DNA of 64,000 bases from Thalassobacillus sp043497085. GTDB taxonomy: Bacteria > Bacillota > Bacilli > Bacillales > Halobacillaceae. The notes under the pieces are model-generated. The model was given only the letters and a program-made list of their open reading frames with translations, ran no database searches and was not told the DNA's origin. Location: the NCBI GenBank assembly GCA_043497085.1, contig JBIEKI010000011.1. One strand, written 5' to 3'. Below are positions 15,828 to 24,010 of the stretch, piece by piece; the first letter of the stretch is position 1, and each line of letters begins with the position of its first letter. The translations under genes were made by a program, and so were the position numbers.

Positions 15828-17633
15828 ATGAAGTATAAAACCATGCAGCCAGTACTTGCCGCTGAATTGCCAGATGGTAAAAATTGGGTTTACGAAGTGA
15901 AATACGATGGCTTTCGATGTTTCGTCAAGTGGGAGAATGGCAATGTCGAATTAATCAGCCGTAATGGAAAATCTTTGACGAAGCAATTTCCCGAGGTGGT
16001 GGAATTTTTTTACGAGCAATCCGAACAATTAGAGGATTATCTGCCACTAGTTCTGGATGGTGAGTTGACCGTTTTGAATACCTTGTATCAGAGTGACTTT
16101 TATACCTTGCAGACACGCTCACGCATGAGCAATAAAGCGCGTATTCAACATCAAGCAGAACAAAGGCCAGCTCACTTCCTCGTCTTTGATATCGTGGAGT
16201 GGAAAGGGAAAAAATTGACCTCCGCTTATACTTCACGAAAAAAGCAGCTCGCGCAATTGTTCAAGCTCCTTGACCTCCCGCTTGCCATTCAGTTTACCGT
16301 GCCGCTTGGTTATGTCGAGGCTGTTAAAAGAAAGTCAGAGATCCAGCAACGTGTCGATGACCATCTGGCTGAAGGCGTGGTGGCGAAACTCACCTCTGCA
16401 CTCTATGAGGAAGGTAAAAATGAAAAATGGAAAAAAATCAAGAACTGGCTGACAATCACCGGTATAGTGACTGGCTACCAAAAGCAAAACGCTTATTTTG
16501 ATTTATCTGTTTATGATGAAAACGATTCTCTTCTGACAATAGGTAAATGCAAGCATGGTCTGAATCAAAACGATAAGGAAACATTGATTAAGGCAGTAAA
16601 AGAGCGGGGCACCAAACGTGGCGATTATTTCCAGGTCCCTCCTGCAATTTGTATGGACATCCATTGCCTTGGTTTTCATGGCAACGAATTGAGAGAGCCT
16701 GTTTTTGCTGCATTCCGTTTGGACATGGCACCGGAAGCTTGCACCATTTCCCGGTTGGACTGGCAGTTAGGTATGCCACCTGATGAAGTTTCCTATACGA
16801 ACCTGGATAAACATTTATATCCGGAACTGGAACTCTCCAAAGCAGAGCTGATTAGTTATTTGCGGAGAATCTACCCATATATGAAACCTTTTTTGGATGA
16901 CAGAAAATTGACCGTCATCCGTTATCCTGATGGAATAAATAAGGAAGCTTTTTTTCAAAAAAACCTGCCTGCCTATGCCCCGGATATATTTGTCAAGAAC
17001 GAGGAAGGAAGCCAATTCATCTCTCACGCCGCCCAGGTTGCCTGGTTTGGTAATCAGGCAGCAATTGAATACCATGTTCCTTTTCAAAAACAAAACAGTG
17101 ACTATCCAGCGGAGATTGTCTTTGATCTCGATCCCCCGGACGAAAATGGTTTTCATCTCGCTGTCCAGGCAGCAAAGCATCTTTATACGATTTTCCAGGA
17201 ACTCCAGGTTCATGCTTTTGTGAAAACCTCAGGAGGCAAGGGGCTGCAAGTCTACCTGCCGCTTCCGGACAAGTCCTTAACCTATGATCAGACAAGCCGC
17301 TTCACAGAGGTAATCGCTAATACGCTGGTCGATTATCAACCAGACCTGTTTACCACAGAACGATTAAAGAAAAAGCGGAAAGAGAGGTTGTACGTCGATC
17401 ATGTCCAGCATGCGCCTGGTAAAACAATCATCGCTCCTTATTCCCCGCGGGGAAATACTGCCGCAAGCGTTTCCACTCCGTTATATTGGGAAGAACTTGA
17501 CTCATTAAAAGATCCAAAAATATTCACAATCCGTAACACCTTCCAGCGTTTGCGTGAAAAAGGATGTCCGTTCCGAGTAATGGAAGAAACCAAAAAAGTT
17601 CAGTCAATCGAAAATATTAAAAAATGGCTTTAG
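15828..17633 (+). CDS. ligD: ATP-dependent DNA ligase / polymerase LigD
   Basis: 601 aa, with the Bacillus domain order: N-terminal ATP ligase, C-terminal primase-like polymerase, no phosphoesterase domain. The nucleotidyl Lys is K25 in EVKYDGFR; the ligase OB domain ends near residue 300. The polymerase domain starts near LYPELELSKAELISYLRRIY and holds FDLDPP (metal-binding acidic pair) and KTSGGKGLQVYLPL. It fills and seals double-strand breaks with Ku. The reading frame is open for a further 89 codons upstream but that part lies over ku; ATG 15828 with AGGTGG fits the family's length (B. subtilis 611 aa). Confidence 0.93.
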   Translation: MKYKTMQPVLAAELPDGKNWVYEVKYDGFRCFVKWENGNVELISRNGKSLTKQFPEVVEFFYEQSEQLEDYLPLVLDGELTVLNTLYQSDFYTLQTRSRMSNKARIQHQAEQRPAHFLVFDIVEWKGKKLTSAYTSRKKQLAQLFKLLDLPLAIQFTVPLGYVEAVKRKSEIQQRVDDHLAEGVVAKLTSALYEEGKNEKWKKIKNWLTITGIVTGYQKQNAYFDLSVYDENDSLLTIGKCKHGLNQNDKETLIKAVKERGTKRGDYFQVPPAICMDIHCLGFHGNELREPVFAAFRLDMAPEACTISRLDWQLGMPPDEVSYTNLDKHLYPELELSKAELISYLRRIYPYMKPFLDDRKLTVIRYPDGINKEAFFQKNLPAYAPDIFVKNEEGSQFISHAAQVAWFGNQAAIEYHVPFQKQNSDYPAEIVFDLDPPDENGFHLAVQAAKHLYTIFQELQVHAFVKTSGGKGLQVYLPLPDKSLTYDQTSRFTEVIANTLVDYQPDLFTTERLKKKRKERLYVDHVQHAPGKTIIAPYSPRGNTAASVSTPLYWEELDSLKDPKIFTIRNTFQRLREKGCPFRVMEETKKVQSIENIKKWL

Positions 17634-17830
17634 CCCTTCTGGAATCAGGCTTTTTCGTGGATCCTTTTCTCACCCCTTGCCTTACAGAAAAAATCTATTA
17701 ACTAAAGCTTCTCCCTCTTAGGGGACGAGCTGTCAGAGTATTGCTTGTTTCACTGGACAAGCCTGCTATGGACAAACGTACATTTATTATGTTGATAGAG
17801 ACAAACTCCCATGCACTCCTGTAGTCCCGA

Positions 17831-17839
17831 CATATTCTA
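17831..17839 (+). promoter_or_regulatory. Candidate sigma-K -10 element of the coat gene
   Basis: CATATTCTA matches the sigma-K -10 pattern CATAnnnTA and lies 39 bp before the ATG of the coat protein. A -35 AC is present but 14 rather than 16-17 nt upstream, so this is weak. Confidence 0.3.
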
Positions 17840-17878
17840 TTAATACCTTCGGGCAAAACGAATCAAGGAGTGAAATGA

Positions 17879-18436
17879 ATGAGTTGTAAATGTAAAAAAG
17901 ACAACTGCGTGTGCAGAAAAGTAAGAAGAATCGCAGAAGTGCAAGACGAAGTCGCAAACAATGACTGTTGCAGAAGTGGATCTTGTGAAATGTCCATCAG
18001 GGACCTGGTATCCCCTACTGGTAACGGGAACGGCAACGATACGATTCCTTTTATGCTGCTGTGCGGCTGCGAAAATACCTTTGCCGGATTGCTTCCTTAC
18101 TTCGCATGGGGAGTTCGTACCGAAAACGACTGCTTCGGGCCAGTGCCTTCCCCATTCTTCCGAGTGAAGAAGTTCAAAGACAATGATGATTGCTGTGCTA
18201 TTTTGGAACTACTTTTCCCAAGTCTTTGTGACGAAGATCCATGTCTCTTACTTTTCGATGGATGGTTCAGCACGGGCATATGCGTTGAAGTGGACCTTAG
18301 CTGCTTCACAGGTATCACTTGCTTCCCGCCTACTTCTACCATGAGTGCTAACTCTGCACAAATGTCAGCAGGCCTGAAAGCAGTGAACGCGCTTCGCGCT
18401 GATAAGAATGCTATGCTTGGATTGGCAAAACAATAA
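17879..18436 (+). CDS. Spore coat protein, CotY/CotZ family
   Basis: 185 aa and very Cys-rich. An N-terminal cluster (MSCKCKKDNCVCRK) is followed by NDCCRSGSCEMSIRDLVSP, a Cys-rich middle and the hydrophobic FMLLCGCENTFAGLLPYF. It has the layout of CotY/CotZ/ExsY proteins, which self-assemble through disulfides into the coat crust or exosporium. Made late in the mother cell in related species. Ribosome site AAGGAG 9 nt before the ATG; strong terminator downstream, so monocistronic. Confidence 0.88.
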   Translation: MSCKCKKDNCVCRKVRRIAEVQDEVANNDCCRSGSCEMSIRDLVSPTGNGNGNDTIPFMLLCGCENTFAGLLPYFAWGVRTENDCFGPVPSPFFRVKKFKDNDDCCAILELLFPSLCDEDPCLLLFDGWFSTGICVEVDLSCFTGITCFPPTSTMSANSAQMSAGLKAVNALRADKNAMLGLAKQ

Positions 18437-18471
18437 TAATCAGTTATTCCCCTTTCTGATTATAATATAAA

Positions 18472-18507
18472 ACGACCTTATCCCGTTTAGATAAGGTCGT
18501 CTTTTTT
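18472..18507 (+). terminator. Terminator of the coat protein gene
   Basis: 10-bp stem ACGACCTTAT (18472-18481) / ATAAGGTCGT (18491-18500) followed by six T. Confidence 0.88.
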
Positions 18508-18740
18508 ATGTATTTTCCGTTAAGGCCTTCCAGCTTCTGTAGGCTGACCACCGCGCCCCCCTACCTTATGGCATGGCCGCATCAACAGTAATGTTACCGG
18601 ACGCCCTCTCCTGTGACACGAAAAATACGTGGTATGAATGCATTGCAATTGAATTTATTTCTCCCGTCTTTCATAGATATGTAAAAGGGACAACACCCTC
18701 TGTTCCCAAACATCTCACTTTTCATAGACAGGTGGTGGTA
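18508..18740. other. Gap upstream of the 223-aa membrane protein
   Basis: About 230 bp. The reading frame of the downstream gene stays open through most of it, but without a ribosome site. I see no other feature. Confidence 0.5.
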
Positions 18741-19412
18741 ATGATGGACTGGATAACTACTTTTTGGGAAGCAAATAGAAACAATATCATCGTGTCGTTT
18801 ATAAGTGGTTTAGTGTTTTTTATTCTGGGACCAATTGGTTTATGGTTTTCTGGAAAGAAAGTAAAAAAAGAAAGAATCAATAAAGCGAAAGATACCTTGC
18901 TTGATATAATGGAAGGAATGTTAGTCAGCGAAGAAAAGGTTTCCCACAATAAATTAATCAAAATTTTTCGTTCAGTAGAAAGGGACCTTAATGTTGATTT
19001 AGAAGCCAATTATGATTTGGAAAACTTGTTCGGTGACCTTGTCCTCCGTTTCGAGAGAAGCAAACATTTGGATGCGACACAAAAGGACAACTACTTCGAA
19101 AAAATCGTCAATATGGAAACTGAGTTATCAACCGGCCAACACGGCAGCAGTAAAAACCAGAGTATCCCGAAAGCCTACTACAAAGTGTTAAATGAAATAA
19201 GAGAAGCCAATTCCAGGAATGAGCAGCAAACCATTGATAAATTATTAGATGAGCTCGAACATAAATTAAATAACAGGGATACTATGCTGGGATCGAACAT
19301 GTTATTTCTCAGAAAACCGAAAATATTGCTGTTGACCCTGTTCGTATATATTCTGTTCCTGATCATCATTTTCACATTAATCTCCTTCGTTGATGGCAAA
19401 CTGCCCATATAG
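18741..19412 (+). CDS. Two-TM membrane protein of unknown function
   Basis: 223 aa. TM1 near the N-terminus (NIIVSFISGLVFFILGPIGLWF), a charged cytoplasmic middle of about 150 residues with heptad-like Leu/Ile spacing, and a C-terminal TM (ILLLTLFVYILFLIIIFTLI). No known motif. I chose ATG 18741 because AGGTGGTGG lies just upstream; the longer frame from 18573 has no ribosome site. It is an isolated gene with no informative neighbours. Confidence 0.6.
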   Translation: MMDWITTFWEANRNNIIVSFISGLVFFILGPIGLWFSGKKVKKERINKAKDTLLDIMEGMLVSEEKVSHNKLIKIFRSVERDLNVDLEANYDLENLFGDLVLRFERSKHLDATQKDNYFEKIVNMETELSTGQHGSSKNQSIPKAYYKVLNEIREANSRNEQQTIDKLLDELEHKLNNRDTMLGSNMLFLRKPKILLLTLFVYILFLIIIFTLISFVDGKLPI

Positions 19413-19533
19413 CCAACAAACAAAGATTCGTCCAACTCCCCCCTTCTACCATTCCAACCTAACAGATATTCATGCATACCCCTGATTCATAACGGACCTG
19501 ATAGAGACAGGCAAAAAGAAACATTATTAGAAA

Positions 19534-19620
19534 AGGCTTGTCGCCAAGCCCTTATAACGAAAGCCTGAGTGTTCCTTATACTTTAATCCTTTAACAAAGT
19601 TAAACTTTTTTAAAGGATTA
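19534..19620. repeat. Dispersed AT-rich repeat element, copy 1
   Basis: It shares with 32845-32911 the order CTTGTCG, CGAAAGCCT(T/G)AGT and TAATCCTTTAACAAAGTTAA, then a CTTT-rich stretch. A hairpin TTTAATCCTTT / AAAGGATTAAA closes the core. It lies beside the terminator of the downstream minus-strand gene, as does copy 2. Confidence 0.6.
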
Positions 19621-19652
19621 AAAGGCATGGACAGCAAAATGTCCATGCCTTT
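19621..19652 (-). terminator. Terminator of the aldo/keto reductase gene
   Basis: 12-bp stem AAAGGCATGGAC / GTCCATGCCTTT, located 36 bp after the stop. Confidence 0.85.
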
Positions 19653-19687
19653 ATTGCGATACCTACCGGTCGCTTTTGCTTTGGATA

Positions 19688-20518
19688 TCAGTAATCAAAT
19701 TCGTCTGGATGTGGACCGTTACGTCCTTCCTCTCCAAGGTCTAATTCATCGATACGTTTGATTTCTTCGTCTGTCAATTCAAAATCGAAGATATCCGCGT
19801 TTTCCTGCTGTCTTTCTTTTTTAACGGATTTAGGAATCGTCACGATACCACTTTGATAATCCCAGCGAAGAATGATTTGTGCTGGTGTTTTATCATACTT
19901 TTCAGCTAGTTCTTTTAAAACAGGAGCATCCAGGTACTTCCCACGCGCAAGTGGCGACCAGGCAACGACCTGGATATCATTTGCTTCGCAGAACTCTCTT
20001 GTTTGCTGTTGGTGAAGTTCCGGATGCAGTTCAATCTGGTTGACTATCGGAGTTTCTTCAGCGTCTTTCATCACATCTTCCAAGTGATGCGGCAGGAAGT
20101 TGCTGACACCAATCGCTTTCACTTTTCCATCTTTATAAAGCTTCTCCAACGCTTTCCACGTATCCGTGAACTTTCCTGGAACTGGCCAATGAATCAGATA
20201 TAGATCAAGGTATTCAAGACCCAGCTTATTCAAGCTGCGATCGAAAGCCTCCAGTGTTTCTTCATAACCCTGCTCATCATTCCAGACCTTCGTAGTGACG
20301 AATATCTCCTCACGGGGTACGTCACTTTCTTTGATCGCCTGTCCGACACCTTCTTCATTTTTATAAAATGACGCAGTATCGATATGACGGTAACCCAGTT
20401 CTAAGGCACTTTTCACCGAATCCACTACTTCCTGGCCGTCTTCCATTTTATATACCCCAAGGCCGAGCCATGGCATTTCTACATGATTACGCATTTTGAC
20501 AGTACTTGTTAAACTCAT
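19688..20518 (-). CDS. yvgN: Aldo/keto reductase, YvgN-type glyoxal/methylglyoxal reductase
   Basis: 276 aa, the same length as B. subtilis YvgN. Family signatures are GYRHIDTASFYKNEEGVG (catalytic Asp and Tyr), the Lys of TTKVW and the His of LYLIHWP, then GVSNFLPHHLE and the NADPH-binding IPKSVKKERQQENADIFDF. It should reduce toxic aldehydes such as methylglyoxal with NADPH in the cytosol. The gene stands alone; a candidate general-stress promoter lies upstream. Confidence 0.85.
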   Translation of the reverse strand: MSLTSTVKMRNHVEMPWLGLGVYKMEDGQEVVDSVKSALELGYRHIDTASFYKNEEGVGQAIKESDVPREEIFVTTKVWNDEQGYEETLEAFDRSLNKLGLEYLDLYLIHWPVPGKFTDTWKALEKLYKDGKVKAIGVSNFLPHHLEDVMKDAEETPIVNQIELHPELHQQQTREFCEANDIQVVAWSPLARGKYLDAPVLKELAEKYDKTPAQIILRWDYQSGIVTIPKSVKKERQQENADIFDFELTDEEIKRIDELDLGEEGRNGPHPDEFDY

Positions 20519-20580
20519 ATCCTATCTCTCCTTTGCGAAATGCTTGCTTACATCCTATCATTTTTACTCACTTTATGTAT

Positions 20581-20607
20581 TTACCCTGTTTGGAAATAAG
20601 GTAAAAC
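20581..20607 (-). promoter_or_regulatory. Candidate sigma-B promoter of yvgN
   Basis: Minus strand GTTTTA (20607-20602), 15-nt spacer, GGGTAA (20586-20581). This fits the general stress consensus GTTT...GGGWA, about 56 nt before the ATG once transcription starts. Confidence 0.4.
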
Positions 20608-20667
20608 CTTCTAATCTTCTTGCTTTATCTTTATACTGATTATATAGAGAGAAAAGGGGCGGATTAT

Positions 20668-20961
20668 TTGAGTGACAAGCAATTTACCAATAACAAAGCA
20701 ATCACTTCACTGACTTTAGGTATCCTGTCCATCGTCATTCCTGTCATCGGTTTATTTTGTGCCATTGCAGGAATTTATTATTACAAGGGAAGCATGAAAG
20801 AAATAAAAACCAAAGATGAAGCAGGGATGAATGTCGCGATCGCAGGCCTTGTATGTAGTATCGTTGGAATCATCATACAATTATTATACATCCTCGCAAT
20901 CATAGCTTACTTTGCCGTTACGGGCTTCATTGAGCAGGTTTCACCTTCTCTGCTTATCTGA
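20668..20961 (+). CDS. DUF4190-type small membrane protein
   Basis: 97 aa with two TM helices (AITSLTLGILSIVIPVIGLFCAIAGIYYY and GMNVAIAGLVCSIVGIIIQLLYILAIIAYF) separated by a short charged loop, the DUF4190 layout. Function unknown. A TTG start at 20668 is chosen because AAGGGGCGG precedes it at 6 nt. The 3' end overlaps the convergent 20941-21300 gene by 21 bp. Confidence 0.7.
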   Translation: MSDKQFTNNKAITSLTLGILSIVIPVIGLFCAIAGIYYYKGSMKEIKTKDEAGMNVAIAGLVCSIVGIIIQLLYILAIIAYFAVTGFIEQVSPSLLI

Positions 20962-21300
20962 ACTGAACTTAGGTAAAGTAGACTCGATAAAAATTAACGA
21001 TAAAAAACGGAGGAAGATTGGATATAATGCTAAAATTCCTATTAAGTCACCGATGAAACCCAGCGTGTTGGTGAACAGCATCCAGACAGCCAATGCCAGC
21101 ATGATAGCAAAACTGACATTCCCAGCGCCGCCATTGACCGGATTCCAGGAATTGACCGAAAGCTTGGTATCCTGCTCCTGTTCTTTGAAGCAATTATAGT
21201 GGAACGCTTTGATACGGAACCAATTGGAAGCAGTAACAAGATTATCCCTGTCTTTCACTTCCTTCTTACAATAATGACAAACGACATTTTTCAATGACAT
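20941..21300 (-). CDS. Small protein with zinc-binding head and two TM helices
   Basis: 119 aa. The N-terminus carries CHYCKKEV and, about 20 residues later, FHYNC, a likely Cys2-His/Cys metal site. Two hydrophobic segments follow (FAIMLALAVWMLFTNTLGFI and LIGILALYPIFLRFLSLIFI). I do not recognise the family; the fold suggests a cytosolic zinc-ribbon on a membrane anchor. Convergent and slightly overlapping with the DUF4190 gene. Confidence 0.65.
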   Translation of the reverse strand: MSLKNVVCHYCKKEVKDRDNLVTASNWFRIKAFHYNCFKEQEQDTKLSVNSWNPVNGGAGNVSFAIMLALAVWMLFTNTLGFIGDLIGILALYPIFLRFLSLIFIESTLPKFSSDKQRR

Positions 21301-21382
21301 CGACTCCTGACTTTGTATAATCTTGGTACTTTTAATTATAACTTAAATTTCTTCATCCCCCTACAATAACAATGATTGAATG

Positions 21383-21413
21383 AAAAAAAGACTGCCTTTA
21401 TGTAAGGCAGTCT
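21383..21413 (-). terminator. Terminator of murG
   Basis: AGACTGCCTT (21389-21398) / AAGGCAGTCT (21404-21413), followed by seven T in the minus direction. Confidence 0.88.
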
Positions 21414-21418
21414 AACAT

Positions 21419-22492
21419 TTATTTTTTTTCGTAACTTTGTATCAACTGGACAACCTTTTCTTTCACTTGCTGGCTTTGGTAGTTTTCCATATTTTTAAGG
21501 ATTTCATCTTTATCTTTCATCAACCCATCAATTTCTTCTATGAGCGTTTCTTCTGTCAATTCTTCCTCTTCCAGTTTTCTTGCGTATCCTTGTTTGACAA
21601 ACGAATCAGCATTCAATATCTGGTCACCGCGGCTTGCTTGTCTCGATAATGGGATAAGCAGCATTGGTTTTTGTAATGCCAAAAATTCATAGATAGCGTT
21701 GGATCCTGCGCGGGAAACGATATAATCAGTCGCCGCAAAAAGATGTTTCAATTCATCGGTTACATATTCAAATTGGACGTAGCCCGACTGCTTAACCGAC
21801 TCATCGACATTTCCTTTGCCGCATATATGGATGATTTGCATTTTTGGCAGCAACTCATCCAATTGGTTACGAATCGAATCATTGATTTTTTTCGATCCCA
21901 TACTTCCTCCCATCACCATCAGGACGGGTTTCGAAGTAGAGAAGCCGCACATCTCCAGTCCCTTTTGTTTATCGCCCTTAAACAATTCCTCCCGGATGAC
22001 AGCCCCAATATATTCTTTCTTTCCCTCAGGTAAATACTGCATCGTTTCCGGGAAAGTCGCCAGGATTTTTTTCGCAAACCGTGACGCCAGTTTATTTGCA
22101 AGCCCTGGGGTGTAATCGGACTCATGGATGATTGCCGGTACGCGATTCATCCATGATGCAGCCACTACAGGGACAGATACAAATCCCCCTTTAGAGAAAA
22201 TGACATTCGGTTTCCGTTTCCGGATGATATTCCATGCCTGCACGGTACCTTTCATGACTTTGAAAGGATCTTTCAAATTTTCTTTCGACATATAGCGACG
22301 CAGTTTTCCTGTAGAGATAGCGTGGTAGGAAACACCATCGAGGTCTTCAATCAATTGTCGTTCTATCCCGTTGTGGGATCCGATATAATCTATCTCATAT
22401 CCCTGTTTTTGGAATTCCGGAATTAACGCGAGGTTCACGATGACATGTCCTGCTGTTCCTCCACCGGTAAATAATATGCTTTTCTTACTCAT
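21419..22492 (-). CDS. murG: MurG, UDP-GlcNAc:lipid I N-acetylglucosaminyltransferase
   Basis: 357 aa. GT-B fold with the MurG N-terminal loop FTGGGTAGHVIVNLAL, the second-domain loop VMGGSMGSKKIND and the sugar-nucleotide pocket VSRAGSNAIYEFLALQKPMLLIPL...SRGDQ. It transfers GlcNAc to lipid I on the cytosolic face of the membrane. It stands alone rather than in a dcw cluster, and its N-terminus (HVIVN instead of HVYPA-type) resembles the staphylococcal and B. cereus second-copy type. A second, cluster-borne murG may exist elsewhere (inference). Confidence 0.9.
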   Translation of the reverse strand: MSKKSILFTGGGTAGHVIVNLALIPEFQKQGYEIDYIGSHNGIERQLIEDLDGVSYHAISTGKLRRYMSKENLKDPFKVMKGTVQAWNIIRKRKPNVIFSKGGFVSVPVVAASWMNRVPAIIHESDYTPGLANKLASRFAKKILATFPETMQYLPEGKKEYIGAVIREELFKGDKQKGLEMCGFSTSKPVLMVMGGSMGSKKINDSIRNQLDELLPKMQIIHICGKGNVDESVKQSGYVQFEYVTDELKHLFAATDYIVSRAGSNAIYEFLALQKPMLLIPLSRQASRGDQILNADSFVKQGYARKLEEEELTEETLIEEIDGLMKDKDEILKNMENYQSQQVKEKVVQLIQSYEKK

Positions 22493-22559
22493 AAAAAACT
22501 TCCTTTCTCTTCGTCATCCTGTCTATTTCATAATTTCATATAGGTTAAGTCTTGTTTTT

Positions 22560-22569
22560 GTGCTATAAT
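22560..22569 (+). promoter_or_regulatory. Extended -10 promoter of the MATE gene
   Basis: TGCTATAAT (22561-22569): a consensus -10 with the TG extension, about 43 bp before the ATG. The -35 is poor, as is usual for extended -10 promoters. Confidence 0.5.
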
Positions 22570-22612
22570 CCTCTCTATCCTAAGTGAATTGTATCAGAAA
22601 AGGAAGAGACAT

Positions 22613-23971
22613 ATGTATGAAACTTCAACCTTGAAACAGAAAATCAAGCTATTTCTCACCATCCTCATCCCGATTCTTATCACGCAAATCGGCATGTATG
22701 CGATGAATTTTTTTGATACGATTATGGCCGGCCAGGCTGGAGCTGAAGATTTAGCCGGTGTCGCCATCGGTTCAAATGTATGGCTGCCCATTTTCACCGG
22801 GCTGAACGGTATCATGCTGGCCATTTCCCCTATTGTGGCACAGTTAAAGGGAGCGAAACAAGACAGCGAAATCCCCGTCGCAGTTAAACAGGGGGCGTAC
22901 CTTGCAGCAGTGATCGCGATCGTTATCGGTGTGGCAGGTTTCTTTTTAATCGAACCGGTGCTTGGTCTGATGGATATAACGGATGGTGTAACCTATATCG
23001 CGAAATATTACCTGATTACACTTGGAATTGGAATCATACCATTATTTGTATTCAATATTTATCGCAGTTTCATCGATGCTCTCGGGTATACAAGGATATC
23101 GATGATCATCATTCTTCTTACCCTTCCTACCAATATTTTATTCAATTATATATTCATTTTTGGGAAATTCGGATTTCCAGCACTTGGCGGGATCGGTGCA
23201 GGGCTGGCGACTGCTTTGACCTACTGGGTCTCTTTTATCATCGCCGTAGTTATTCTGCAGACTGTTCAGCCATTCCGTGTCTATCGCATCTTTTCCAACT
23301 GGATTCGTCCATCATTGAAGGCCTGGGGAGAACAGTTAAAAATTGGCATTCCCATTGGTTTCGCAATTTTCTTTGAGACTAGTATATTCGCAGCGGTCAC
23401 TTTTTTTATGACCGCTTATGATACGTATACCATTGCAGCACACCAGGCAGCCATCAATTTCGCTTCTTTGTTATATATGATCCCGCTGAGCATTGCTTTC
23501 ACCCTGACCATTGCCGTAGGTTTTGAAACAGGGGCAAACCGCCACAAGGATGCCCGTACGTATTCTTATTTAGGTATATTAATAGCAGTTGCGATGTCCG
23601 TACTGGCCGGGATGATTTTGTATGTATTTGACGATGCCGTTGCTCGTCTTTACAGTTCCAATCCTGCCGTAATTGAATTGACGAAGAACTTCATTTTCTT
23701 CGCGATCTGGTTCCAATTATCGGATGCTGTCGGAGCTCCAATTCAGGGGATTTTGCGTGGATACAAGGACGTCAATATTACGCTGGTCATGGCGTTTGTA
23801 TCATACTGGGTAATTGGTCTCCCAAGCGGATGGCTGCTTGCCAACTATACAGCACTTGGTCCATATGGCTACTGGATGAGCTTGATTATCGGTTTGACTG
23901 CTGGAGCCATTACCTTATATGGGCGGATGTTTTTGCTGCAACGAAGGAATATCAGACTTTATAATAGGTAA
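22613..23971 (+). CDS. MATE family multidrug efflux transporter
   Basis: 452 aa with 12 predicted TM helices in two homologous halves. Family signatures include MNFFDTIMAGQAGAEDLAGVAIG and the second-half GFETGANRH. It exports cationic drugs in exchange for Na+ or H+. Start: ATG 22613 with AAAAGGAAGAG upstream; the in-frame TTG at 22589 lacks a ribosome site. Divergent from murG. Confidence 0.88.
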   Translation: MYETSTLKQKIKLFLTILIPILITQIGMYAMNFFDTIMAGQAGAEDLAGVAIGSNVWLPIFTGLNGIMLAISPIVAQLKGAKQDSEIPVAVKQGAYLAAVIAIVIGVAGFFLIEPVLGLMDITDGVTYIAKYYLITLGIGIIPLFVFNIYRSFIDALGYTRISMIIILLTLPTNILFNYIFIFGKFGFPALGGIGAGLATALTYWVSFIIAVVILQTVQPFRVYRIFSNWIRPSLKAWGEQLKIGIPIGFAIFFETSIFAAVTFFMTAYDTYTIAAHQAAINFASLLYMIPLSIAFTLTIAVGFETGANRHKDARTYSYLGILIAVAMSVLAGMILYVFDDAVARLYSSNPAVIELTKNFIFFAIWFQLSDAVGAPIQGILRGYKDVNITLVMAFVSYWVIGLPSGWLLANYTALGPYGYWMSLIIGLTAGAITLYGRMFLLQRRNIRLYNR

Positions 23972-23972
23972 A

Positions 23973-24004
23973 AAACCAGCTGGCACCAAAGTGTCAGCTG
24001 GTTT
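23973..24004. terminator. Bidirectional terminator between MATE and aldehyde dehydrogenase genes
   Basis: AAACCAGCTG (23973-23982) / CAGCTGGTTT (23995-24004), plus further pairing GCAC/GTG in the loop, between two convergent genes. Confidence 0.8.
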
Positions 24005-24010
24005 CTATTA

